Shown here: positions 1 to 5,444 of the stretch, in pieces
Numbering within the stretch: position 1 is the first letter of the stretch
Layout of the letters: every line of letters starts with the position of its first letter
Assembly: GCF_009728735.1 (NCBI RefSeq)
Contig: NZ_CP024636.1
Location: 240,665 to 246,108, forward strand
Source: Pantoea phytobeneficialis
Lineage (GTDB): Bacteria > Pseudomonadota > Gammaproteobacteria > Enterobacterales > Enterobacteriaceae
Length of the DNA: 5,444 nucleotides
Direction: 5' to 3'
The notes under the pieces: model-generated
What the model saw: the letters and a program-made list of their open reading frames with translations, nothing else
Told to the model about the DNA's origin: nothing
The model's database searches: none
Made by a program: the position numbers and the translations under genes

Positions 1-28
1 GGTACTAATGACCCGGTACTAATGACCC
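1..28 (+). repeat. 14-bp perfect tandem duplication in the 23S rRNA 3' end
   Basis: The unit GGTACTAATGACCC occupies 1-14 and again 15-28 without a mismatch. E. coli 23S carries the corresponding element once, just before GTGAGGCTTAACCTT. Because the window begins exactly at the first unit, it cannot be seen whether there are more than two copies. It may be a true rRNA allele or an assembly error at a repeat boundary. Confidence 0.9.
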
Positions 29-43
29 GTGAGGCTTAACCTT
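1..43 (+). rRNA. rrl: 23S ribosomal RNA, 3' end (partial)
   Basis: These are the last bases of 23S rRNA; the window opens inside the gene. The terminal GGCTTAACCTT at 33-43 matches the enterobacterial 23S 3' terminus, whose GCTTAACC pairs with the GGTTAAGC at the 5' end of the molecule, which lies outside the window. The preceding GGTACTAATGA is also typical of the family, but here that element occurs twice in tandem (see the repeat at 1-28). Position 43 was chosen as the mature end by analogy with E. coli. The 5S gene follows 103 bases later, as expected for the distal end of an rrn operon. Confidence 0.9.
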
Positions 44-45
44 AC

Positions 46-60
46 AACGCCAGAGGCGTT
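46..60 (+). other. Short hairpin just after the 23S 3' end
   Basis: AACGCC (46-51) and GGCGTT (55-60) form a 6-bp stem with loop AGA, followed by TT. It resembles a weak terminator. It lies inside the 23S-5S transcribed spacer, where rrn antitermination allows read-through, so it is more likely part of precursor rRNA folding and processing than a real stop. Confidence 0.5.
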
Positions 61-106
61 TTGAGTTGAGAGACGCGAGAATTTTCAGCATTGTTCGAAC
101 GGATTG

Positions 107-136
107 ATTCGTATGGCCTGCGAGGGCGGTACGGAT
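107..136 (+). other. Hairpin upstream of 5S rRNA (probable processing structure)
   Basis: Bases 107-118 pair with 125-136 in a 12-position stem with two G-U pairs and one G-G mismatch (115/128), leaving loop 119-124. E. coli also has a hairpin just before the ATAAAACAGAATT-like segment that precedes 5S. Here that segment is ATAAACAGAATT (135-146). The A/U-rich bases before 147 are the expected RNase E cleavage zone for 9S precursor processing. The role is inferred from position. Confidence 0.5.
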
Positions 137-146
137 AAACAGAATT

Positions 147-266
147 TGCCTGGCGGCTGTAGCGCGGTGGTCCCACCTGACCCCATGCCGAACTCAGAAG
201 TGAAACGCCGTAGCGCCGATGGTAGTGTGGGGTCTCCCCATGCGAGAGTAGGGAACTGCCAGGCAT
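147..266 (+). rRNA. rrf: 5S ribosomal RNA
   Basis: This is a complete 120-nt 5S rRNA, component of the large ribosomal subunit. It starts TGCCTGGCGG and ends CTGCCAGGCAT, so the two termini pair as helix I. The interior carries the hallmark segments CCCACCTGACCCCATGCCGAA and GGGTCTCCCCATGCGAGAGTAGG, nearly identical to the E. coli sequence. It sits 103 bases after the 23S end and is followed directly by an intrinsic terminator, so it is the last gene of this rrn operon. No distal tRNA is present between it and the terminator. Confidence 0.98.
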
Positions 267-280
267 CAATTAAGTGAAGA

Positions 281-309
281 AGCCCTGAACGAAAGTTCAG
301 GGCTTTTTT
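281..309 (+). terminator. Intrinsic terminator of the rRNA operon
   Basis: AGCCCTGAAC (281-290) pairs perfectly with GTTCAGGGCT (295-304) across a GAAA tetraloop, and a run of T (304-309) follows. It lies 14 bases after 5S and separates the rrn operon from murB. This sequence differs from the E. coli rrnB T1, but the position is the same. Confidence 0.95.
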
Positions 310-366
310 ACGTTTAAGAATCGTCTCTCAGATGATGAAAAACCACGAAAACATCCCACTCGTTAC

Positions 367-411
367 TAACTGATCAGGTAAACTACGGCCAGATTAATCA
401 GTTAAGGCCGT
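367..411 (+). promoter_or_regulatory. Interleaved inverted repeats in the murB 5' leader, one covering the Shine-Dalgarno
   Basis: TAACTGAT (367-374) is complementary to ATCAGTTA (397-404), and ACGGCC (385-390) is complementary to GGCCGT (406-411). The two pairings interleave, so they would be alternatives or form a pseudoknot. The second includes the 3' half of the murB Shine-Dalgarno TTAAGG (402-407). No convincing -10/-35 pair was found between the rrn terminator and murB, so whether this stretch is transcribed as a leader is not established. Confidence 0.35.
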
Positions 412-414
412 GAA

Positions 415-1452
415 ATGTCCAGCCCCAACACTTCTCTTAAAGCTTTCAATACACTTGGCCTCGAGGTCAGTGCGAAACATATCGTTATTGCTGATACCGC
501 AGAAGCCATCATTGATGCATGGCAGGATTGTGTCCAGCAGACACAGCCATTTATGGTACTCGGAGGCGGTAGCAATGTGCTGTTTCTTGAAGACTTTCAG
601 GGTACTGTCATTATTAATGCAATCAAAGGTATAGCCATAGAAGAACATACCGAAGCATGGCAGTTGCATATCGGGGCGGGAGAGAATTGGCATGAACTGG
701 TTGAGCATACTTTAAAGAAAGGAATTACGGGTCTTGAGAACCTGGCGTTAATTCCAGGTATGGCGGGTTCAGCTCCTATCCAAAACATCGGTGCTTACGG
801 GGTGGAATTCAAAGATATCTGCCATTATGTTGATGCTTTGCATCTGCCCACCCAGAAAATCGTGCGACTGGATCGTGAAGAGTGCGCATTCGGTTATCGT
901 GACAGTATTTTCAAACATGCAATGAAAAACGATTACGTCATTGTAGCGGTTGGATTACGCCTGACAAAACAATGGCGGCTTGTACTGAGTTACGGCGACC
1001 TGGCACGACTGAATCCTGCAACGGCCAGCGCGTGGGATGTATTCAATGCGGTATGTCAGATGCGTCAGAGTAAGCTGCCTGATCCCAGCGTAACGGGTAA
1101 TGTAGGGAGTTTCTTTAAAAATCCACTGATTACTGCCAACCAGGCTGCTACGTTATGTGCCCAGTGGCCGACGATGCCACTTTATCCGCAACCTGATGGC
1201 GAGGTAAAACTTGCCGCGGGTTGGTTGATCGATCAATGTCAGCTGAAAGGCTATCGGGTTGGTGGTGCTGCTGTGCATCGTCAGCAGGCGCTGGTGCTGA
1301 TCAACGAAGATCGAGCGACACCTCAGGACATTGTTCAGTTGGCACGGGAAGTACGAAGCCATGTCGGTGAAAAATTTAATGTCTGGCTGGAGCCGGAAGT
1401 TCGTTTTATTGGTGCGCAGGGCGAACGCAATGCCGTTGAGGTGATCTCATGA
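415..1452 (+). CDS. murB: UDP-N-acetylenolpyruvoylglucosamine reductase (MurB)
   Basis: MurB is a cytoplasmic FAD enzyme that reduces UDP-GlcNAc-enolpyruvate to UDP-N-acetylmuramate with NADPH, the second committed step of peptidoglycan precursor synthesis. The 345-residue product aligns along its length with the 342-residue E. coli enzyme (type I MurB). The FAD-binding PCMH-type domain holds GGGSN at 50-54 and [17 protein letters not shown] near 113-129. The three catalytic residues of E. coli (R159, S229, E325) appear as R162 (YRDS), S232 (GSFFKNP) and E328 (LEPE) with a constant offset of three, caused by a slightly longer N-terminus. The ATG is preceded by TTAAGG (402-407), seven bases upstream. 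The stop overlaps the birA start as ATGA, so the two are co-translated. E. coli has the same pair downstream of rrnB. Confidence 0.98.
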   Translation: MSSPNTSLKAFNTLGLEVSAKHIVIADTAEAIIDAWQDCVQQTQPFMVLGGGSNVLFLEDFQGTVIINAIKGIAIEEHTEAWQLHIGAGENWHELVEHTLKKGITGLENLALIPGMAGSAPIQNIGAYGVEFKDICHYVDALHLPTQKIVRLDREECAFGYRDSIFKHAMKNDYVIVAVGLRLTKQWRLVLSYGDLARLNPATASAWDVFNAVCQMRQSKLPDPSVTGNVGSFFKNPLITANQAATLCAQWPTMPLYPQPDGEVKLAAGWLIDQCQLKGYRVGGAAVHRQQALVLINEDRATPQDIVQLAREVRSHVGEKFNVWLEPEVRFIGAQGERNAVEVIS

Positions 1453-2411
1453 AAGACCACAGTGTTCCGTTAAAACTGGTCGCTTTACTGGCAGATGGGG
1501 AATTCCATTCTGGTGAGCAACTGGGCGAAGTTCTGGGGATGAGCCGGGCAGCGATTAACAAGCATATACAAACGCTGAAGAGTTGGGGACTGGATGTTTA
1601 TACGGTTACCGGGAAGGGTTACAGCCTGCCTGCTCCCATTCAGTTGCTGAACGAAGAAGAGATATTGTCGCGGCTGCATCAACCTAATCTGGCCGTTATT
1701 CCGGTGATTGACTCTACGAACCAGTATCTGCTGGAGCGCATGGATCAGCTGGTTTCAGGCGATGCCTGTATTGCAGAGTATCAACAGGCAGGACGAGGGC
1801 GTCGCGGCAGGCAGTGGTTTTCCCCTTTTGGCGCCAATTTGTATATGTCGATGTACTGGCGACTGGAGCAAGGGCCAGCTGCTGCGATGGGGCTTAGCCT
1901 TGTTATTGGCATTGTCATGGCCGAAGTTATTCAGTCCCTCGGTGCAAAAGATGTACGAGTTAAATGGCCGAATGACCTCTATCTGCATGATCGGAAATTG
2001 GCCGGTATTCTGGTTGAACTGACCGGAAAAACGGGCGATGCGGCGCAAATTGTCATTGGTGCAGGTATCAATCTTGCGATGCGATCAGAAGGCGCAACAC
2101 AAATAAATCAAGGCTGGATTAACTTGCAAGAGGCTGGAGTGCAGATCGATCGCAACCAGTTGGCTGCTCAGTTGATTAACAGCCTACGGGAAGCTTTGCC
2201 ATTATTTGAACGTGATGGACTGGCACCTTTTATTGAGCGTTGGGATGCATTGGATAACTTTATTAATCGGCCAGTCAAATTGCTAATTGGCGATCGCGAA
2301 GTGCATGGCATAGCGCGTGGTGTTGATAAGCAAGGTGGTTTATTGTTGGAACAGGATGGTGCTGTTAAGGCATGGGTTGGTGGTGAAATTTCATTACGAC
2401 CCGATAATTAA
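1449..2411 (+). CDS. birA: Bifunctional biotin-[acetyl-CoA-carboxylase] ligase / biotin operon repressor (BirA)
   Basis: BirA makes biotinyl-5'-AMP, transfers biotin to the AccB lysine of acetyl-CoA carboxylase, and as the biotinyl-AMP-bound dimer represses the bio operon. The 320-residue product matches E. coli BirA (321 aa) throughout. An N-terminal winged helix-turn-helix covers about 1-60 ([20 protein letters not shown] at 20-39), so the repressor function is probably kept. The ligase domain has the biotinyl-AMP loop GRGRRG at 115-120, W123, KWPND at 172-176 and catalytic-site K183 in RKLAG, all at E. coli numbering. The C-terminal SH3-like domain runs from about 270 and contains NFINRPVKL. 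Translation starts at the ATGA overlap with murB, with GAGG at 1438-1441 as ribosome site inside murB. A bidirectional terminator follows. Confidence 0.98.
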   Translation: MKDHSVPLKLVALLADGEFHSGEQLGEVLGMSRAAINKHIQTLKSWGLDVYTVTGKGYSLPAPIQLLNEEEILSRLHQPNLAVIPVIDSTNQYLLERMDQLVSGDACIAEYQQAGRGRRGRQWFSPFGANLYMSMYWRLEQGPAAAMGLSLVIGIVMAEVIQSLGAKDVRVKWPNDLYLHDRKLAGILVELTGKTGDAAQIVIGAGINLAMRSEGATQINQGWINLQEAGVQIDRNQLAAQLINSLREALPLFERDGLAPFIERWDALDNFINRPVKLLIGDREVHGIARGVDKQGGLLLEQDGAVKAWVGGEISLRPDN

Positions 2412-2452
2412 CCAGCGGCTATTTCGAATGCCAGGACAGCCTCGTCACTGAT

Positions 2453-2489
2453 AATAAAGCCCTGAAAAATACAGGGCTTTATTGTTTTT
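2453..2489. terminator. Bidirectional terminator between convergent birA and coaA
   Basis: AATAAAGCCCTG (2453-2464) pairs without mismatch with CAGGGCTTTATT (2472-2483), loop 2465-2471. On the + strand GTTTTTG follows (2484-2490). Read on the - strand the stem ends in CTTTATTAT. It starts 41 bases after the birA stop and ends a few bases before the coaA stop, so it can stop both transcripts. Confidence 0.93.
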
Positions 2490-2493
2490 GTAT

Positions 2494-3444
2494 TTATTTT
2501 CTCAGTCGTACATGTTGTACGGCATGATCAGCTGACTTCGTCATGATAAGGCTGGCCCGCTCACGAGTCGGAAGAATGTTCTCTTTAAGATTCAACCAGT
2601 TAATCTCTTTCCACAGACTGCGAGCAATGCTGACGGCGTCTTCTTCAGGCAGTTGAGAATAATGATGGAAATATGAATCTGGATCGCTAAAGGCACCTTC
2701 ACGAAATTTAAGAAACCGATTGATATACCAGCTTTCGAGCAGATCTTCAGGTGCATCAACATATATGGAGAAGTCGACAAAATCCGAGACAAATACATGA
2801 TGCGGATCGTGAGGATAATCCATTCCGCTTTGCAGCACGTTTAAACCTTCAAGGATCAGAATATCAGGCTGTTTAACAACTTTATCGCCGTCGGGAATAA
2901 CATCATAAATCAGATGTGAATAAACCGGGGCAGTTACCTGGCTGGCACCGGACTTTAGGTCGGAGACAAAATTGACCAGTCGATGCATATCGTAGGATTG
3001 CGGGAAGCCTTTCTTTTTCATCAACCCGCGTTGTTTCAGAACCGCATTTGGGTGGAGAAAGCCATCTGTGGTGATCAATTCTACTTTGCGATGTTCCGGC
3101 CAACGGCTGAGCAGTGCCTGCAACACGCGGGCGGTGGTACTTTTACCCACAGCGACACTGCCAGCAATGCTGATGATATAAGGGATTTTCTGCGCGTTGG
3201 TGCCAAGAAACTGTTCAAGCACAGCCTGGCGTCGCAGATTAGAACTGATGTAAAAATTTAACAGGCGCGATAACGGCAAATAAATCTCCGCGACCTCTTC
3301 CAGCGAGAGATCCTCGTTGATGCCGCGCAATCGTTCGATTTCACCCTCTGCCAGTGTCATCGGCACTGAGTCGCGCAAGGCAGCCCATTGCTGACGATCA
3401 AACTCCAGGTAGGGCGTAGTAAGTGGCGTCGTCTTTTTACTCAT
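2494..3444 (-). CDS. coaA: Pantothenate kinase, type I (CoaA)
   Basis: CoaA phosphorylates pantothenate with ATP, the first and rate-controlling step of coenzyme A synthesis; in E. coli it is feedback-inhibited by CoA. With the ATG at 3444 the product is 316 residues, the same length as E. coli CoaA, and TPYLEFD begins at residue 10 in both. It has the P-loop GSVAVGKST at 95-103 with K101, R106 (in E. coli important for CoA inhibition), catalytic D127 in TTDGFLHPN, the HLIYDVIP segment at 177-184, and R243 in the [12 protein letters not shown] stretch. An in-frame ATG at 3492 would add 16 residues with no E. coli counterpart, so the shorter start is preferred. No clear Shine-Dalgarno precedes 3444, which suggests weak translation. 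E. coli residue 9, an internal Met, is Thr here. No convincing promoter was found in 3445-3600. Confidence 0.97.
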   Translation of the reverse strand: MSKKTTPLTTPYLEFDRQQWAALRDSVPMTLAEGEIERLRGINEDLSLEEVAEIYLPLSRLLNFYISSNLRRQAVLEQFLGTNAQKIPYIISIAGSVAVGKSTTARVLQALLSRWPEHRKVELITTDGFLHPNAVLKQRGLMKKKGFPQSYDMHRLVNFVSDLKSGASQVTAPVYSHLIYDVIPDGDKVVKQPDILILEGLNVLQSGMDYPHDPHHVFVSDFVDFSIYVDAPEDLLESWYINRFLKFREGAFSDPDSYFHHYSQLPEEDAVSIARSLWKEINWLNLKENILPTRERASLIMTKSADHAVQHVRLRK

Positions 3445-3600
3445 AAGCATGCATCTGACAGCAAATTCTGGCTCATCTACACCTTGCAGCATCAGGCATA
3501 CAGCGATGTGTCGAACTCAGTTGCACGTCACAGGGGTAATTTAACGAGAACAATGGGCAGGAGGGTAACACCAGTGTGACTTTAAAAAGAAGTAAAATGA

Positions 3601-3633
3601 TAAAAGCGAGCACGCTTTCGTAAGCGCGCCCAC
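3601..3633 (-). terminator. Intrinsic terminator of the acetyltransferase pseudogene
   Basis: Read on the - strand, 3633-3622 pairs with 3617-3606 in a 12-bp stem with three G-U pairs and the four-base loop ACGA (3621-3618), followed by TTTTA. The same stem on the + strand would have A-C mismatches in place of the G-U pairs. The asymmetry therefore marks it as a - strand terminator, serving the gene that ends at 3648. It also shields coaA downstream from read-through. Confidence 0.8.
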
Positions 3634-3647
3634 ATTTTTCTTGTCAC

Positions 3648-4204
3648 TCAGTAGGTTGACGAAGCATCTTCTGGTGCGCCTGGTCGCAAGCGTTTGTAAT
3701 AGATGGCTCCCGGATGGGGATGCCCATCAGCGCGCTGCGAATAATCAGGCAACTCTCCAAGATAATGATATCCCTGAGTCCGATAAAAGGCTTCTGCTGG
3801 CGAGCCTGCCATGACATCGAGATAAAGCAACCCGCGATGACAGGCTTCCGCTTTTTGCTCCAGCACCTGCATGAGCTTAAAGCCAATCCTTTCACGACGT
3901 GCTTGCGAATGAACCAATAAATGGAGGATCTCAGCCCGGTTCTGGCCATCGGGACGCTGGCAGATACTGAGTTGCACACTGCCGACAAGCCCGGATTCAT
4001 TCAATGCCACCTATAATAGCAACTCATGTCGCGCCAGGCGGTCGCGTAAACCGTGAAAGTAACGTTCTGCGGCCTGATGTTGTTCCTGTCTACTCGATTG
4101 CCGAAATGGCGACGTCATATTGTGTGAGATAGCGTCAATCATCAATGCGGCCAGAGCATGGCGATAACGAGGTAATGTGGTGGCATTGAGTAAAAAATAT
4201 TCAT
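3648..4204 (-). pseudogene. GNAT-family N-acetyltransferase, broken by a frameshift and a nonsense codon
   Basis: The ATG at 4204 has an excellent Shine-Dalgarno, but its frame stops after 20 codons. Adding one T to the six-T run (4192-4197) joins it to the frame that encodes the rest. That frame is then interrupted by TAG at 4011-4013, probably from a Trp codon (ELLL-stop-VAL), and continues without shift to the stop at 3648. The restored product would be 185 residues with a GNAT pattern: GLVGSVQL (strand 4 region), NRAEILHLLVH, the acetyl-CoA loop ARRERIG, and AGSPAEAFYRTQGYHYLGELPDY (motif B), ending in AIYYKRL. The loop consensus R/Q-x-x-G-x-G/A has Arg instead of the first Gly. A GTG at 4010 could open a 120-residue C-terminal fragment, but this lacks the N-terminal acceptor-binding part and a good ribosome site. 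Substrate unknown. In E. coli K-12 nothing comparable lies between coaA and thrU. Sequencing error cannot be excluded. Confidence 0.78.
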
Positions 4205-4211
4205 GCGAAAT

Positions 4212-4218
4212 CCTCCTT
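4212..4218 (-). promoter_or_regulatory. Strong Shine-Dalgarno of the acetyltransferase pseudogene
   Basis: On the - strand AAGGAGG lies seven bases before the ATG at 4204. This near-perfect match fixes the original start codon and so exposes the frameshift immediately downstream. Confidence 0.85.
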
Positions 4219-4412
4219 GTCTGGGCTGGTTTACCTAAATAAGCAAATTACGCGCCAGCCAAAAAACAGCTGACAAGGGGAGGATGTCATGCAATGTGCA
4301 TTAGTTTGCACAGACAGATGGCAACGTGACTCAGAATTGTGCAGCTGTTTAGAGAAAAATCTATGTCGGAGTGGCAGGATTTCACGGGTAAAAAAGCAGC
4401 AATCCTGAACAA
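4219..4412. other. Non-coding region between the acetyltransferase pseudogene and the thrU upstream region
   Basis: No credible gene is seen; a 98-codon open frame across it on the - strand looks accidental. It should hold the promoter of the - strand pseudogene, but I could not assign -35/-10 boxes. It contains GGCTGG (4224-4229) opposite CCAGCC (4255-4260), the palindrome-bearing inverted pair AAACAGCTG (4264-4272) / CAGCTGTTT (4342-4350), and the dyad TGTGCA-N6-TGCACA (4295-4312). None can be tied to a known regulator from sequence alone. Confidence 0.4.
4295..4312. promoter_or_regulatory. 18-bp dyad, possible operator
   Basis: TGTGCATTAGTTTGCACA has perfect 6-bp arms around a 6-bp A/T-rich centre. 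It lies 91 bp upstream of the pseudogene ATG and over 200 bp upstream of the tRNA promoter. It is not a CRP site (TGTGA-N6-TCACA), because the arms differ. The regulator is unknown, and chance is possible. Confidence 0.3.
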
Positions 4413-4449
4413 ATTTGCCGCAATTTATGATTGATTTGCGAGGATTTGC
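4413..4449 (+). repeat. Helically phased ATTTGC repeats upstream of the tRNA-tufB promoter
   Basis: ATTTGC occurs at 4413-4418, 4434-4439 and 4444-4449. The starts are 21 and 10 bp apart, close to two and one helical turns. The last two copies extend to GATTTGC (4433-4439, 4443-4449). They lie about 75-112 bp upstream of the predicted transcription start, within the upstream activating region expected for stable RNA operons. Confidence 0.5.
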
Positions 4450-4462
4450 ACAAATAGTAATC
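4448..4462 (+). promoter_or_regulatory. Probable Fis binding site near -70 of the tRNA-tufB promoter
   Basis: GCACAAATAGTAATC fits the degenerate Fis pattern G-N3-A-(A/T)5-T-N3-C with one departure (G at 4457). Its centre, 4455, is about 70 bp upstream of the predicted start at 4525, close to the -71 Fis site of E. coli rrnB P1. The E. coli thrU(tufB) operon is known to be activated by Fis. A second, weaker match is at 4407-4421 (one departure), 41 bp further upstream, about four helical turns. Confidence 0.5.
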
Positions 4463-4465
4463 GAT

Positions 4466-4525
4466 AGCGCGATTTTGGCAATTTTTTTGTTGCATCCTGC
4501 ATCCGCACTTCCTAGAATGCGCGTC
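4466..4525 (+). promoter_or_regulatory. Sigma-70 promoter of the thrU-tyrU-glyT-thrT-tufB operon
   Basis: The -35 TTGCAT (4490-4495) and -10 TAGAAT (4513-4518) are separated by exactly 17 bp. An A/T-rich stretch with ATTTTGGCAATTTTTTT (4472-4488) sits where a UP element would be. Between the -10 and the predicted start at about 4525 lies a GC-rich discriminator (GCGCGT, 4519-4524), the hallmark of promoters repressed by ppGpp/DksA. The E. coli promoter of the same operon has a closely similar layout. It is the only evident promoter for all four tRNAs and, by read-through, tufB. Confidence 0.9.
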
Positions 4526-4532
4526 ACTTGAT

Positions 4533-4608
<76 letters not shown>

Positions 4609-4615
4609 TCAAGTA

Positions 4616-4700
<85 letters not shown>

Positions 4701-4701
4701 T

Positions 4702-4852
4702 CTCAACCTCCTGGTTGAGCGTCAGATGAGGTCGTCGTCTGATGGGTGAGTTCAATTCTCTCACCTTCGAATTCAGACTGAGCGTTGGCACAGTCAAAGT
4801 TAGCCGGAAATACTGGCTGACTCGAATAATAGAGGGTCTTCTTTTATTATTC
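4702..4852 (+). other. Highly structured transcribed spacer between tRNA-Tyr and tRNA-Gly
   Basis: The 190-nt gap (4701-4890) contains six successive hairpins. Their arms are 4702-4708/4713-4719 (7 bp, perfect), 4720-4729/4735-4744 (10 bp with two G-U), 4745-4750/4760-4765 (6 bp), 4776-4780/4791-4795 (5 bp), 4799-4807/4813-4821 (9 bp with two G-U) and 4824-4835/4841-4852 (12 bp with two G-U). None ends in a T-tract typical of a terminator, which fits continued transcription into glyT. No tRNA or coding sequence was recognised inside it. Processing or a spacer-derived small RNA is possible. Confidence 0.6.
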
Positions 4853-4890
4853 ATAAGCTACAGAAAGAACAGGTAGCCGAGTTCCAGGAT

Positions 4891-4965
<75 letters not shown>

Positions 4966-4970
4966 GATGT

Positions 4971-5046
4971 GCTGATATGGCTCAGTTGGTAGAGCGCACC
5001 CTTGGTAAGGGTGAGGTCCCCAGTTCGACTCTGGGTATCAGCACCA
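4971..5046 (+). tRNA. thrT: tRNA-Thr (anticodon GGU)
   Basis: This 76-nt tRNA has acceptor GCTGATA (4971-4977) paired with TATCAGC (5036-5042) and encoded ACCA. The loop TTGGTAA (5002-5008) gives anticodon GGT at 5004-5006, reading ACC and ACU. It differs in body sequence from the first Thr tRNA and is the last tRNA before tufB, as in E. coli. Confidence 0.98.

Positions 5047-5444
<398 letters not shown>

Noticed and set aside
46..62. Hairpin plus TTTT after 23S as a terminator
   Set aside because: The stem is only 6 bp, it lies before 5S inside the antiterminated rRNA transcript, and a far stronger terminator follows 5S.
42..269. 75-codon open frame antisense to the 5S gene
   Set aside because: It lies wholly on the complement of the 23S-5S spacer and 5S rRNA, and so has no coding support.
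2983..3261. 92-codon open frame on the + strand inside coaA
   Set aside because: It is antisense to the conserved P-loop region of CoaA, whose reading frame fully explains the sequence; no family resemblance was seen.
4264..4350. Inverted pair AAACAGCTG / CAGCTGTTT bounding 87 bp, considered as ends of a small mobile element
   Set aside because: The arms contain the palindrome CAGCTG, which makes chance pairing likely. There is no flanking target duplication, and the arms do not extend beyond nine bases.
4231..4527. 98-codon open frame on the - strand across the tRNA promoter
   Set aside because: It begins over the thrU discriminator and runs through the promoter, Fis-like region and dyads. 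It has no recognisable domain and no good Shine-Dalgarno.

Overview
The window is a conserved housekeeping stretch of an enterobacterial chromosome. It runs from the 3' end of an rrn operon (23S tail, 5S rRNA) through murB-birA, convergent coaA and a decayed acetyltransferase gene, then a tRNA operon (Thr-UGU, Tyr-GUA, Gly-UCC, Thr-GGU) that leads into tufB. Apart from the acetyltransferase, this is the order rrnB-murB-birA-coaA-thrU-tyrU-glyT-thrT-tufB known from Escherichia coli. MurB, BirA, CoaA and EF-Tu resemble the E. coli proteins closely but not identically. The host is therefore in Enterobacterales; from recalled protein variants I lean towards a Pectobacteriaceae- or Yersiniaceae-like lineage, with low confidence.

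Layout. 1-309: end of the rRNA operon with a processing hairpin, 5S and a strong intrinsic terminator. 310-2411: murB and birA on the + strand, overlapping by ATGA. 2453-2489: a perfect bidirectional terminator shared with coaA, which reads the other way (3444 to 2494). 3601-4204: a GNAT acetyltransferase pseudogene on the - strand with its own terminator, broken by a frameshift near its start and by an in-frame TAG. 4205-4532: a non-coding region holding the pseudogene's Shine-Dalgarno, several dyads, a Fis-like site and a textbook stable-RNA promoter. 4533-5046: four tRNA genes, with an unusually structured 190-nt spacer between Tyr and Gly. 5047-5444: a pyrimidine-rich leader and the first 97 codons of tufB, cut by the window end.

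The genes serve core growth: cell-wall precursor synthesis (MurB), biotin attachment and biotin repression (BirA), coenzyme A synthesis (CoaA), and translation (rRNA, tRNAs, EF-Tu). The tRNA-tufB unit appears to be driven by one promoter with a GC-rich discriminator, an upstream A/T-rich element and a Fis-like site near -70, the design expected for growth-rate and stringent control.

I see no undescribed defence, mobile or metabolic system. The points most worth a second look are the 14-bp tandem duplication in the 23S 3' end, the multi-lesion GNAT pseudogene, the chain of hairpins between tRNA-Tyr and tRNA-Gly, the exact pairing of the thrU leader with its trailer, and the divergent N-terminus of EF-Tu.
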